Positions 1 through 6,398 of a stretch of DNA of 6,398 bases are shown one piece after another. Source of the stretch: Acidobacteriota bacterium (lineage in GTDB: Bacteria; Acidobacteriota; Terriglobia; Bryobacterales; Bryobacteraceae); assembly GCA_947466555.1 (NCBI GenBank), contig CANIFK010000319.1, forward strand, positions 1-6,398, read 5' to 3'. The stretch's first letter is position 1. Each line of letters begins with the position of its first letter. The notes below the pieces were generated by a model. That model was not told where the DNA came from. It saw only the letters and a program-made list of their open reading frames with translations, and did not search any database. The position numbers and the translations under genes are program-made.

Positions 1-1226
1 CGCCGGTCTTCCGGCTCCTTGGGACGAATGGAGATCAGGTCCTCATCGGCCGACATCCAGTTCACCATGTTCAGGAACATGTCCCGGTTGCCGTAGCGGT
101 TCAACATCGCCAGGCTGGCCCAATCGACGGAGCCAACCACGACAACGCGGCCCTGCTTCTTGATATCGCCGCCCCCGCCGACGGTGGTCACGGCGCCAAC
201 GACGAACGGACCCGTGCCATCCTTCGGCGGCGGGCCGGCCTGCAGTTTGGTCAGGTCCAGCGTCTTGGTGGCGAAAGCGTCGGGCGCGGTGCCGAACAAC
301 TTCTCGGCGCCCTGCTTCAACTCCAGGCTGCGGGCCAGCGGGATCAACGCCGGCAACCCGCGCATGTCGCGCACAATCGGATGCTGGGAGAAATCGTCGA
401 TGGCGACCACGGCCTGGCCCGACGGATCGAACAGCAGGTTGCTGTTTACCTGAATGTTCCAACCGGCCAGCAAAGCGAAGAGCTTGGCGTTCTCATCGGT
501 ATCTTCGCGCGCGCCCTTCAGCGCCGGAGGCAGCAGGAACATCGCGTCCCCGCCCTTCTCCACAAACGCCTTGATGGCGGCGACGGCTTCGTCGTTATAC
601 TCGCGCCGCGCGCCGGCCGAAAGCAGGATCGTGCAGGCCGCGGGAATCTCGGCCTTCTCCAGAATCTTCACCGTCTGCGTCTTGTAGTTGTTGCGTTCGA
701 GCGCGGCCTTCACGCCGGTGAAGCTGGCCGGGTCGGCCCCTTCCAACGCACGTTCCCCGTGCCCGTCCAACGAACACACCATCTGCTCGCCGGCCTGCTG
801 CATGCGCACCATGGCGCCAGTGATCTCTTGTTCGGTAACAGCCTTAGCCTCTTCGCGGCGCGTGCCGTTGTCCAGGATCAGCGTGCCGTAGCTGCGGGCG
901 CCCGCCGCCTTGGCCTTCGCCGGATCTTTATCGGGGTCAATGTATTCCACTTTGAACTTCGTGGACAGATTGGCGTAGCGGTCCAGCATGCCCTTGCCTT
1001 CTTCAAACCGGTTGGTCCGGTGGAAGTAGTAGGCGTGCAGTTCGCTCTTCAAACCGGTCACCACTTTTTCGGTCTGATCGGAGAGAGAGAACTTCTTGTT
1101 GGCCGTCGTGTCGAAGGACTTGTTATTGCGGTCCGCCAGCACGTTGACGACGATGAGTACGGCGAGGAAGATCGCCACATAGAGGCTCGTGTAGGCCGTG
1201 AATTTGATTTGCCGGGATGCTGCCAT
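1..1226 (-). CDS. GldG-like ABC transporter auxiliary protein, partial (C-terminus beyond left edge)
   Basis: This is the membrane-anchored extracytoplasmic partner of an ABC-2 exporter, of the GldG family (named for Bacteroidota gliding motility; substrate unknown elsewhere). The ATG at 1226 opens a frame that stays open to the edge, giving 408 complete residues. Residues 11-31 form one hydrophobic helix (core VAIFLAVLIVVNVLA). The family motif DTTANKKFSLSD follows at 39-50, then a long soluble region with a conserved-looking SLDGHGER at 152-159. Near the edge, at 361-408, is the typical GldG stretch with VVVVGSVDWAS, YGNRDMFLN and LISIRPKEPEDR. GldG proteins usually continue to a C-terminal membrane helix, which would lie outside the window. 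The start is firm: it lies 2 nt after the permease stop with a good ribosome site (1234-1239). It is the third transporter gene after the ATPase and permease. Family assignment is confident; function in this organism is not. Confidence 0.88.
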   Translation of the reverse strand, partial: MAASRQIKFTAYTSLYVAIFLAVLIVVNVLADRNNKSFDTTANKKFSLSDQTEKVVTGLKSELHAYYFHRTNRFEEGKGMLDRYANLSTKFKVEYIDPDKDPAKAKAAGARSYGTLILDNGTRREEAKAVTEQEITGAMVRMQQAGEQMVCSLDGHGERALEGADPASFTGVKAALERNNYKTQTVKILEKAEIPAACTILLSAGARREYNDEAVAAIKAFVEKGGDAMFLLPPALKGAREDTDENAKLFALLAGWNIQVNSNLLFDPSGQAVVAIDDFSQHPIVRDMRGLPALIPLARSLELKQGAEKLFGTAPDAFATKTLDLTKLQAGPPPKDGTGPFVVGAVTTVGGGGDIKKQGRVVVVGSVDWASLAMLNRYGNRDMFLNMVNWMSADEDLISIRPKEPEDR

Positions 1227-1228
1227 GG

Positions 1229-1981
1229 TTATGCCCTCCACCGCAGAGATTCCAGCGAACGCGCGGTTAGGAAGATGCCCAGCGCGATCACGGAGAGAAA
1301 GAAAACAGTGTCTTTGGTGTCGATGACGCCACGCGCGAACGAGTTAAAGTGCGCGGTCAGCGACAGGTACGCCAGCACCTTCGCCCAGCCATCGGCCTTG
1401 AACGTCGTGGCCCAGTCGAAGGTCCAGAACAACAGGCACATGCCGAAGGTCGTGGCGCCCGCGACGATCTGGTTGCGAGTGGTGTTCGAGATGAACATGC
1501 CGATGGCGAGCAGTGCCCCGCCCTGCAGGAACATGCCGAGATACGCGGTGGCGAGAGGCCGCCAATCGGGGTTGCCGAACATGAACGTGAAGCTCAGACA
1601 GAACAGTTTGACGCCCAGGATGCAGGCGTACATGCCCATCGCGCCCAGCCATTTGCCGAGGATGATTTCCATGTCGGTGACCGGCGAGGTGATCAGCAGT
1701 TCGATGGTGCCGGAGCGCTTCTCTTCCGCGAAGAGGCGCATGGTAATCATGGGGATGAGGAACAGCGAAAGCACGCCGGCGTTGGAAACAACCGGGGCAA
1801 TCACATAACCGTTCAGGTCCGCCGGGCCTTGCCCCTGCATCGACATTTCGATGAAGTTGGCGATGGCGATCAGCGAGAACCAGCCGGAAATCAAAGCGTA
1901 GATGGCCAGCAGCGCGTAGGCGATGGGCGAGACGAAGTAGCTCTTTAGCTCTTTTTGAGCGATGGCAAGTATGTTGCTCAT
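1229..1981 (-). CDS. ABC-2 type transporter permease, GldF-like
   Basis: This is the inner-membrane channel subunit of an ABC-2 exporter, 250 residues, the usual size for GldF-like permeases. A short cytoplasmic N-terminus (ILAIAQKELKSYFVSP, residues 4-19) is typical of the family. About six hydrophobic helices follow, near residues 20-42, 64-81, 111-133, 143-163, 171-189 and 226-241. The loop after the second helix carries EEKRSGTIELLITSPVT (86-102), the conserved segment of ABC-2 permeases that lies near the ATPase coupling site. The ATG at 1981 overlaps the ATPase stop as ATGA, and AAGGAG lies 7 nt upstream, so the start is secure and translation is probably coupled. The next gene, the GldG-like subunit, begins 2 nt after the stop. 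Homology to GldF is inferred from the motif and gene order; the transported substrate cannot be read from the sequence. Confidence 0.92.
   Translation of the reverse strand: MSNILAIAQKELKSYFVSPIAYALLAIYALISGWFSLIAIANFIEMSMQGQGPADLNGYVIAPVVSNAGVLSLFLIPMITMRLFAEEKRSGTIELLITSPVTDMEIILGKWLGAMGMYACILGVKLFCLSFTFMFGNPDWRPLATAYLGMFLQGGALLAIGMFISNTTRNQIVAGATTFGMCLLFWTFDWATTFKADGWAKVLAYLSLTAHFNSFARGVIDTKDTVFFLSVIALGIFLTARSLESLRWRA
1234..1239 (-). promoter_or_regulatory. Ribosome binding site for the GldG-like gene
   Basis: GGAGGG on the minus strand, 7 nt before the ATG at 1226, within the last codons of the permease gene. This close match to the Shine-Dalgarno consensus fixes the start of the GldG-like protein and suggests it is translated at a good rate from the shared message. 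Confidence 0.8.
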
Positions 1982-2976
1982 GCGGCTTCTCCTTTCTCAA
2001 TTTCTTCTTCCACTTTTGCTTCATCCGCTTTATCGGTGGAGGTCAGTTGCAGGAAGACGTCTTCGAGCGACATGCCGGCGGCCTTCAGTTCGGTGAGCGC
2101 GAAGCCCCCCTCGACGATGGCGCGCGCCAAGTCGGCGCGAATGCTGCGGCCCTGCAGGCTCTCCACTTCAAAGTTGGCGCGGTTGTTTTTGTCCTCGCGC
2201 AGAATGACTTTGCTGACGCCGGCCACCTGTTCCAGCTTTCGCTGCACGGCGCTGACGTCGAGCGTCCCTTCGCGGGCTTCCACTTCCACTCCCACGTTCT
2301 CCGAACCGCGCATGCGGTGGGTCAGGTTGTCCACTGTATCGGTGGCCACCAGCTTGCCCTTGGAGATAATCACGACGCGTTCGCAGGTGGATTCGACTTC
2401 GGGCAGAATATGCGTCGAAAGAATGATCGTGTGGTCCCCGGCCAGGCCTTTGATCAGTTCGCGGGTTTCCAGGATCTGCTGCGGATCGAGGCCGGAGGTG
2501 GGCTCGTCCAGGATGAGCACGTCTGGGTTATGAATCAGCGCCTGGGCCAGGCCGACGCGCTGCTTGTAGCCCTTGGAGAGCTTGGCGATGAGCTTGGCGC
2601 GCACGTCGCTGATGTTGATCTTCTCGGAGACTTCGGCGATGCGTTTGGCCAGGTCGTTACCGCGCAGGCCCTTCAGCTTGCCGGCGAACTCCAGGTACTC
2701 GCCCACTTCCATGTCCGGATACAGCGGAGGCGTTTCCGGCAGATAGCCGATACGCTTCTTCACCTCCATGGGCTGTTCCATCACATCAAATCCGGCCACG
2801 CTGGCACGGCCTTCCGACGGAGGTTGGAAGCAGGTCAATATCCGCATCGTCGTGGTTTTCCCGGCGCCGTTGGGGCCCAGAAAACCGACGATTTGACCTT
2901 TCGCAACCTCGAAGGAAACGTTATCGACCGCCGTGAAGCGGGCGTAGCGCTTGGTAATACCTTCGACTTTGATCAC
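1978..2976 (-). CDS. ABC transporter ATP-binding protein (ABC-2 exporter type, GldA-like)
   Basis: This cytoplasmic ATPase powers the neighbouring permease/GldG-like exporter; it is 332 residues long. The nucleotide-binding domain covers about residues 1-220: Walker A GPNGAGKTT (34-42), signature LSKGYKQR (133-140), Walker B VLILDEP (153-159), D-loop SGLD (161-164) and switch His189 in ILSTH. The Q-loop position reads GYLPE (77-81), with Glu instead of Gln; I recall this as common in the GldA/ABC-2 branch, so it does not imply loss of activity. Residues about 220-312 are the accessory C-terminal domain usual in this branch, and the last 20 residues form a charged, Glu-rich tail. The start is GTG at 2976: an in-frame TAA lies only two codons upstream (2980-2982), and GAGG sits 8 nt before the GTG. 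It begins 14 nt after the fabI stop and its own stop overlaps the permease start by 4 nt. Confidence 0.94.
   Translation of the reverse strand: MIKVEGITKRYARFTAVDNVSFEVAKGQIVGFLGPNGAGKTTTMRILTCFQPPSEGRASVAGFDVMEQPMEVKKRIGYLPETPPLYPDMEVGEYLEFAGKLKGLRGNDLAKRIAEVSEKINISDVRAKLIAKLSKGYKQRVGLAQALIHNPDVLILDEPTSGLDPQQILETRELIKGLAGDHTIILSTHILPEVESTCERVVIISKGKLVATDTVDNLTHRMRGSENVGVEVEAREGTLDVSAVQRKLEQVAGVSKVILREDKNNRANFEVESLQGRSIRADLARAIVEGGFALTELKAAGMSLEDVFLQLTSTDKADEAKVEEEIEKGEAA
1989..1994 (-). promoter_or_regulatory. Ribosome binding site for the ABC-2 permease
   Basis: AAGGAG on the minus strand, 7 nt before the ATG at 1981 and inside the end of the ATPase gene. Together with the ATGA stop/start overlap it settles the permease start and points to coupled translation, which would help keep ATPase and permease in balance. 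Confidence 0.8.
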
Positions 2977-2997
2977 AGTTTAGACCTCGATCACAAA
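2962..2997 (-). repeat. Imperfect 18-bp tandem duplication across the fabI/ATPase junction
   Basis: Read on the minus strand, 2997-2980 (TTTGTGATCGAGGTCTAA) and 2979-2962 (ACTGTGATCAAAGTCGAA) match at 13 of 18 positions and share the core TGTGATC. The upstream copy contains the fabI stop as GTGA plus a GTG in the ATPase frame followed by three codons and TAA. The downstream copy contains the real GTG start (V/M-I-K-V). By eye only; chance similarity is possible. Confidence 0.45.
2985..2988 (-). promoter_or_regulatory. Ribosome binding site for the ABC ATPase GTG start
   Basis: GAGG on the minus strand, 8 nt before the GTG at 2976. It lies in the 14-nt gap between fabI and the ATPase gene. 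An in-frame TAA between this site and the GTG rules out any earlier start, so the GTG call rests on both. Confidence 0.6.
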
Positions 2998-3761
2998 CCC
3001 ATAATCTGATACCCGGCATCCACGAAAATCGTGTTGCCGGTAACGCCACGCCCCAGGTCACTGGCGAGAAAAACAGCAGTATCCGCAACTTCAGCCGTGG
3101 TGCAATTCCGGCGCAGCGGAGCCTTGGCGGCGACAGCGTCAAGTATCTTGCTAAAGTCTTTAATACCACGAGCGGCGGCGGTTTTGATAGGACCGGCGCT
3201 GATGGCGTTGACGCGGATATTGGCCGCTCCCAGATCGCCCGCCAGGTACCGCGTGGCCGATTCCAAAGCGGCCTTCGCCACGCCCATGACGTTGTAGTTT
3301 TCCAGCACCCGCTGGGCGCCCAGATAGGTGAGCGTCATGATGGAGCCGCCATCGGTCATCAACGGGCGCACGGCGTTAGCCACACCGACCAGCGACCAGG
3401 CGCTCACTTCGAGCGCCAGCTTGAAGCCGTCGCGGGAGGTCTGGACGAACGGCCGGCTGAGATCTTCGCCGTTGGCGAAGGCGATGGAGTGAACGACGAT
3501 GTCGATCTTCGGGAACTCCGGACCCAGCGTATTGACGAGGTTGGCCAGGTCGTCGTCTTTGGAGACGTCGCACTGGAACACCTTGGCGGCGCCGAGGGTC
3601 TGACCGATATCCTCGAGCGAGCGCTGGAGGCGCTCGCCCTGGTAGGTCAGAATGACAGTCGCGCCCTCGCGCCGGAAAGCCTCCGCGATCGCGTAGGCAA
3701 TACTCCACTTGTTGGCGATCCCCAGAACGAGGGCCGTCTTACCTTGCAGGAGAGAAGACAT
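2991..3761 (-). CDS. fabI: Enoyl-[acyl-carrier-protein] reductase (NADH), FabI
   Basis: FabI catalyses the last step of each fatty-acid elongation cycle, reducing trans-2-enoyl-ACP to acyl-ACP with NADH in the cytoplasm. The protein is 256 residues, close to the E. coli enzyme. It has the FabI form of the short-chain dehydrogenase fold: N-terminal nucleotide loop LGIANKWSIAYAIA (13-26), CDV (64-66) at the adenine site, HSIAFA (91-96), and the catalytic pair Tyr156 and Lys163 in YNVMGVAK, with Tyr146 ten residues before. The substrate loop carries ISAGPIKTAAARGI, and the C-terminus GNTIFVDAGYQIMGL is typical. The ATG at 3761 gives the expected N-terminus, although the ribosome site (GAGAAG, 3764-3769) is close and weak. 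It follows the oxidoreductase gene by 11 nt and precedes the ABC ATPase by 14 nt. Ala94 matches the position of E. coli Gly93 in the triclosan pocket; Ala is natural there in other FabI proteins, so this is no proof of resistance. Confidence 0.97.
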   Translation of the reverse strand: MSSLLQGKTALVLGIANKWSIAYAIAEAFRREGATVILTYQGERLQRSLEDIGQTLGAAKVFQCDVSKDDDLANLVNTLGPEFPKIDIVVHSIAFANGEDLSRPFVQTSRDGFKLALEVSAWSLVGVANAVRPLMTDGGSIMTLTYLGAQRVLENYNVMGVAKAALESATRYLAGDLGAANIRVNAISAGPIKTAAARGIKDFSKILDAVAAKAPLRRNCTTAEVADTAVFLASDLGRGVTGNTIFVDAGYQIMGL

Positions 3762-3772
3762 AACTTCTCAGT

Positions 3773-4705
3773 TTACCGCTTTAGCTTGACCGGCTTCCCG
3801 CCCTGCTCCTTACTCTTCTGCGCGGCGTCCATAAACGCGAACAGTTCCAGCGTCTCGTCCTCGTTCACCGGCGGCACGCCGGTCTGGAAGAATTTGACGA
3901 TTTCCTTGAGCATCGGCACGTAGCTGACCTTGATCTTGCCGCTCTCGATGACCTTCTTTTCGGTGTAGGCGATGGCGCCGTAGTCGCCGTAGGGGCGCAG
4001 CACCTGGACGCTGCCGATGCGGCCATCAGACCACTTGCCGACGACGACATCGTTATCGGAAGCGATGCGGGTGACTTCGACGCAGCCAGTGCCCATCAGC
4101 GCGTAGAGCATCTCCATCGGGTGGATGGCGTACCAGCTCAGGTCGAGGTAGTGGGTCTTATCGATCGGGCCGGGGCCCCACACGGTGACGCTCTTGTTGG
4201 CGGGGCTGCGCATGGAGCTCATCTGCTCGGCCCAGCGAAGGCTGGAGGAGCTGAACCACTTCACGTTGGCGGCCTTGGCGGCTTTGGCGATGGCGAGGGC
4301 GTCGGGCAGGGTGCTGGCGAGCGGTTTATCGATGAACATCGGCTTGCCGCATTTGATAGCAGCTTTGGCCTGTTCGAGGTGCTTGCGGCCATCGACGGAT
4401 TCCAGAAGAATGGCGTCGACCTTGCCGCAAAGGTCGCCGATGGTGGGGACGATTTCGACGTGGTATTTTTCGTTCAGTTCCTTGGCATATCCATCGACGC
4501 GCTTGGCGCTGGATTCAATATCGGGGCTGCCGCCCTTGAACGCGGCGACGATCTTGGCGCCGGCAATGTGATCGGGGCTGGTGGGGTCGTTCAACACCTT
4601 GGCAAAGGCGGTGACGTGAGAAGTGTCGGTGCCGATGATTCCGAGACGGAGGTCGGCGGCGGTGGCCATAATGGCACACAATAGGAAAAGGCTTACAGGC
4701 TTCAT
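3773..4705 (-). CDS. Gfo/Idh/MocA-family oxidoreductase with apparent signal peptide
   Basis: This is a predicted NAD(P)-binding sugar-type oxidoreductase; substrate unknown. From the chosen ATG it has 310 residues. Residues 1-16 (MKPVSLFLLCAIMATA) look like a short Sec signal peptide, with possible cleavage after ATA, so the protein may act in the periplasm. The Rossmann start follows at 19-31 (LRLGIIGTDTSHV), where the usual GxGxxG is changed to GIIGTDTSH. The family lysine motif is present as FIDKPLA (124-130), then SSSSLRW (152-158), and WYAIHPMEM (191-199) supplies the His (His195) expected in the C-terminal domain. An in-frame ATG at 4738 would add 11 residues (MSRCTRDTIPV), but it would bury the signal peptide and overlap recG, so I prefer 4705. 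No good ribosome site precedes either start. It is the first gene of the minus-strand run, 11 nt before fabI. The family call is firm; reaction and location are inferred. Confidence 0.85.
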   Translation of the reverse strand: MKPVSLFLLCAIMATAADLRLGIIGTDTSHVTAFAKVLNDPTSPDHIAGAKIVAAFKGGSPDIESSAKRVDGYAKELNEKYHVEIVPTIGDLCGKVDAILLESVDGRKHLEQAKAAIKCGKPMFIDKPLASTLPDALAIAKAAKAANVKWFSSSSLRWAEQMSSMRSPANKSVTVWGPGPIDKTHYLDLSWYAIHPMEMLYALMGTGCVEVTRIASDNDVVVGKWSDGRIGSVQVLRPYGDYGAIAYTEKKVIESGKIKVSYVPMLKEIVKFFQTGVPPVNEDETLELFAFMDAAQKSKEQGGKPVKLKR

Positions 4706-4712
4706 CACGGGA

Positions 4713-4718
4713 ATTGTA
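4713..4718 (-). promoter_or_regulatory. Possible -10 box for the minus-strand operon (leaderless start)
   Basis: TACAAT on the minus strand matches the TATAAT consensus at five of six positions and ends 7 nt before the ATG at 4705. A transcript from it would begin at or next to that ATG, giving a message with almost no leader, which fits the absence of a ribosome site there. There is no convincing -35 at normal spacing (the bases there read GGTGTG), so this is tentative. Confidence 0.3.
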
Positions 4719-4724
4719 TCGCGC

Positions 4725-6398
4725 GTGCATCTGGACACACCGCTTGTTTATGTAAAAGGCGTCGGCCCCTACCGGGCGGAGATGCTGGAGGCCAAGGGCC
4801 TCGTCACCGTCAATGACCTGTTGCATTACCCGCCGTTTCGCTATGAAGATCGCAGCAACCTGAAGACAATTCAGGAGTTGGCGCCGGGCGAGATGGCGAC
4901 GGTGGTGGTGGAGGTCCGCGAGGTGCGGATGCCGAAGCTGGGCCGGAAGAACGTCGGATTGTTTGAGGCGCGGTTCGGAGACGGGTCGCGATTGTCGCTG
5001 TTGGGCAAGTGGTTCCACGGCGGCTATCTGGCGAACGTGTTGCTGGAAGGGGCGCGGGTTTCGGTCTACGGCAAGGTGGAGTTCGACCCCTACAAGGGCG
5101 ACCTGTTCATGATGCATCCGGAGTTCGAGTTGCTCTCGGCCGATGACGAGGACGGCGACGCCGCGCTGCATACCGGACGCGTCGTGCCGATCTACGAGGC
5201 GGCCGGCAAGGTGAGCCCGAAGCTGATGCGGATTCTGACGCACCGGGTGCTGGAGACGATCGGGCCGCTGGAAGACGTTCTGCCGGTGGCGCTGCGGGAG
5301 CGGCTGAAGCTGGTGGACCGGACGACCGCCGTTCGCGAGATCCACTTCCCGCGCGAGGACGCCGACCTGCGGCTGTTGAACTCGTTCCGTTCGCCGGCGC
5401 ATATCCGGATGATCGTGGAGGAGTTCTTCTGGCTGGAGTGCGGGCTGGAGTTGAAACGGTCGAAGGCGAAATTGGAACAGGGGATCGGTTTCGCGCTGAA
5501 CGAGCAGGTGCGAGAGAAGATCAAGGCCATGCTGCCGTTCAAGCCGACGGGGGCGCAGAAGCGTGTGCTGGGCGAGATCGCCAAAGACATGGCCGAGCCG
5601 CATCCGATGAACCGGCTGGTGCAGGGCGATGTGGGTAGCGGGAAGACGCTCGTCGCGGCCGAGGCGGCGATCATTGCTATTGAGAACGGCTACCAGGTGG
5701 CGGTGCTGGCGCCGACGGAGATTCTGGCGATGCAGCACTACGCCTACTTCAAGAACCTGTTCGAGAAGCTGGGGTATGTAGTGGTGCCGCTGGCGGGGAG
5801 CTTCAAGGCCAAGGAGAAGGAGCGGATCCGCGGGTACGTGGAGCAGGGGCTGGCGCATATCGTCGTTGGCACGCACGCCATTCTGGAGCAGGGGGTGCAG
5901 TTCCGGAATCTGGGGTTGGCGATTGTGGACGAGCAGCACCGGTTCGGGGTGATGCAGCGGTTGAAGCTGATGGAGAAGGGCGCGGTGAAGCCGGACGTGC
6001 TGGTGATGACGGCGACGCCGATTCCGCGGACGCTGGCGTTGACGATGTACGGGGACCTGGACACGTCGGTGATCGATGAGTTGCCGCCGGGGCGGAAGCC
6101 GGTGACGACGAAGCATCTGCCGTCGTCGCGGATTGAGGAAGTGTGGAGCTTTGTGGCGCGGGAGATCGCCGATGGGCGGCAGGCTTATGTGGTTTATCCG
6201 GTGATTGAAGAGAGCGAGACGGCGGGGCTGAAGGCGGCCGAGAAAAGCTATCTGCATTTGCGGGATATCGTGTATCCGAACTACTCGGTGGGGCTGTTGC
6301 ATGGGAGATTGCCGCAGGCCGATAAGGAAGGGGTGATGGCGGAGTTCAAGGCCGGGCGAGTGCATGTGCTGGTGGCGACGACGGTGGTGGAAGTGGGC
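4725..6398 (+). CDS. recG: ATP-dependent DNA helicase RecG, partial (C-terminus beyond right edge)
   Basis: RecG is a superfamily 2 helicase that binds branched DNA, reverses stalled forks and drives Holliday-junction migration. The frame is open to the right edge, giving 558 residues; complete RecG is usually about 690 or more. The N-terminal wedge/OB region shows the hallmark TPLVYVKGVGPYRAEML (residues 5-21) and DLLHYPPFRYEDR. The helicase part has Walker A GDVGSGKT (301-308), motif Ia LAPTEILAMQH, DEQHRFGV with DEQH at 402-405, and MTATPIPRTLA (428-438). The second helicase domain begins with YPVIEESE and LLHGRLP, and the frame stops at TTVVEVG, normally followed by VDVPNA. I chose GTG 4725 because it puts the conserved YVKGVGP motif at the usual distance. 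The frame is open further back to an ATG at 4671, which would run through the start of the divergent gene. No clear ribosome site precedes 4725, so the exact start is less certain than the gene. Confidence 0.95.
   Translation, partial: MHLDTPLVYVKGVGPYRAEMLEAKGLVTVNDLLHYPPFRYEDRSNLKTIQELAPGEMATVVVEVREVRMPKLGRKNVGLFEARFGDGSRLSLLGKWFHGGYLANVLLEGARVSVYGKVEFDPYKGDLFMMHPEFELLSADDEDGDAALHTGRVVPIYEAAGKVSPKLMRILTHRVLETIGPLEDVLPVALRERLKLVDRTTAVREIHFPREDADLRLLNSFRSPAHIRMIVEEFFWLECGLELKRSKAKLEQGIGFALNEQVREKIKAMLPFKPTGAQKRVLGEIAKDMAEPHPMNRLVQGDVGSGKTLVAAEAAIIAIENGYQVAVLAPTEILAMQHYAYFKNLFEKLGYVVVPLAGSFKAKEKERIRGYVEQGLAHIVVGTHAILEQGVQFRNLGLAIVDEQHRFGVMQRLKLMEKGAVKPDVLVMTATPIPRTLALTMYGDLDTSVIDELPPGRKPVTTKHLPSSRIEEVWSFVAREIADGRQAYVVYPVIEESETAGLKAAEKSYLHLRDIVYPNYSVGLLHGRLPQADKEGVMAEFKAGRVHVLVATTVVEVG

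Noticed and set aside
381..1808. Long plus-strand open frame (475 codons) opposite the GldG-like and permease genes
   Set aside because: Its translation is rich in Arg, His, Gln and Ala with no family motif, and it lies opposite two genes with clear motifs, ribosome sites and tight spacing. Long antisense frames are common in GC-rich DNA.
2047..3009. Plus-strand open frame of 320 codons opposite the ABC ATPase
   Set aside because: It has no motif and lies fully opposite the ATPase with Walker A, signature and Walker B intact; it is an antisense shadow.
3479..3490. FabI Ala94 as a triclosan-resistance change
   Set aside because: Substitutions at the matching E. coli Gly93 can give resistance, but Ala is the natural residue in several triclosan-sensitive FabI proteins such as that of Staphylococcus aureus, so it is not evidence of resistance.
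4667..4672. CATAAT as a -10 box for recG on the plus strand
   Set aside because: No -35 element is found at usual spacing, and it coincides with codons of the opposite gene; too weak to list as a promoter.
4121..4684. Plus-strand Gly/Ala/Val/Asp-rich frame opposite the oxidoreductase gene
   Set aside because: The low-complexity product arises from the Ala/Lys-rich coding strand of the oxidoreductase; there is no ribosome site or recognisable domain.
4515..6365. Minus-strand open frame of 616 codons opposite recG
   Set aside because: The product is an Arg/His/Gln/Leu-rich string with no domain, as expected from reading the codons of a GC-rich gene in reverse. The plus strand carries unmistakable RecG motifs throughout.

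Overview
The window is a GC-rich (roughly 60%), almost fully coding stretch of bacterial chromosome. It holds five genes on the minus strand and one divergent gene on the plus strand. The gene types (a GldG-family ABC exporter set, a Gfo/Idh/MocA oxidoreductase with an apparent signal peptide, ordinary FabI and RecG) and the base composition fit Acidobacteriota, perhaps the Bryobacterales/Solibacter group. That placement is an inference from gene style and was not tested by any search.

Minus strand, in transcription order from about 4705 down to 1: (1) a small Gfo/Idh/MocA-like oxidoreductase with an apparent Sec signal peptide; (2) fabI, NADH-dependent enoyl-ACP reductase; (3) an ABC-transporter ATPase of the ABC-2 exporter type; (4) its six-helix ABC-2 permease (GldF-like); (5) a GldG-like membrane-anchored auxiliary subunit, cut by the left edge. 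The junctions are 11 nt, 14 nt, a 4-nt ATGA overlap and 2 nt, so all five genes could sit on one transcript. Genes 3 to 5 clearly form one transporter. They resemble the gliding-motility set GldA/GldF/GldG of Bacteroidota, but no other gliding gene is visible, and in other phyla the substrate of such transporters is unknown. FabI completes the fatty-acid elongation cycle. Its link to the exporter is positional only.

Plus strand, from 4725 to the right edge: the first 558 residues of RecG, the branched-DNA helicase that remodels stalled replication forks. Its start codon lies only 19 bases from the likely start of the oxidoreductase gene, so promoters for both directions must lie in or across the two coding regions.

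No stretch of 300 bases lacks a gene; the longest gap is the 19-base divergent junction. I see no tRNA, rRNA, CRISPR array, insertion sequence, att site or convincing terminator. The window is mostly ordinary. The points worth a second look are the fabI/ATPase junction, which contains an imperfect 18-bp tandem duplication carrying two in-frame GTG codons, the very compact divergent junction with a possible leaderless promoter, and the placement of fabI and a secreted-looking oxidoreductase in front of a GldG-type exporter.
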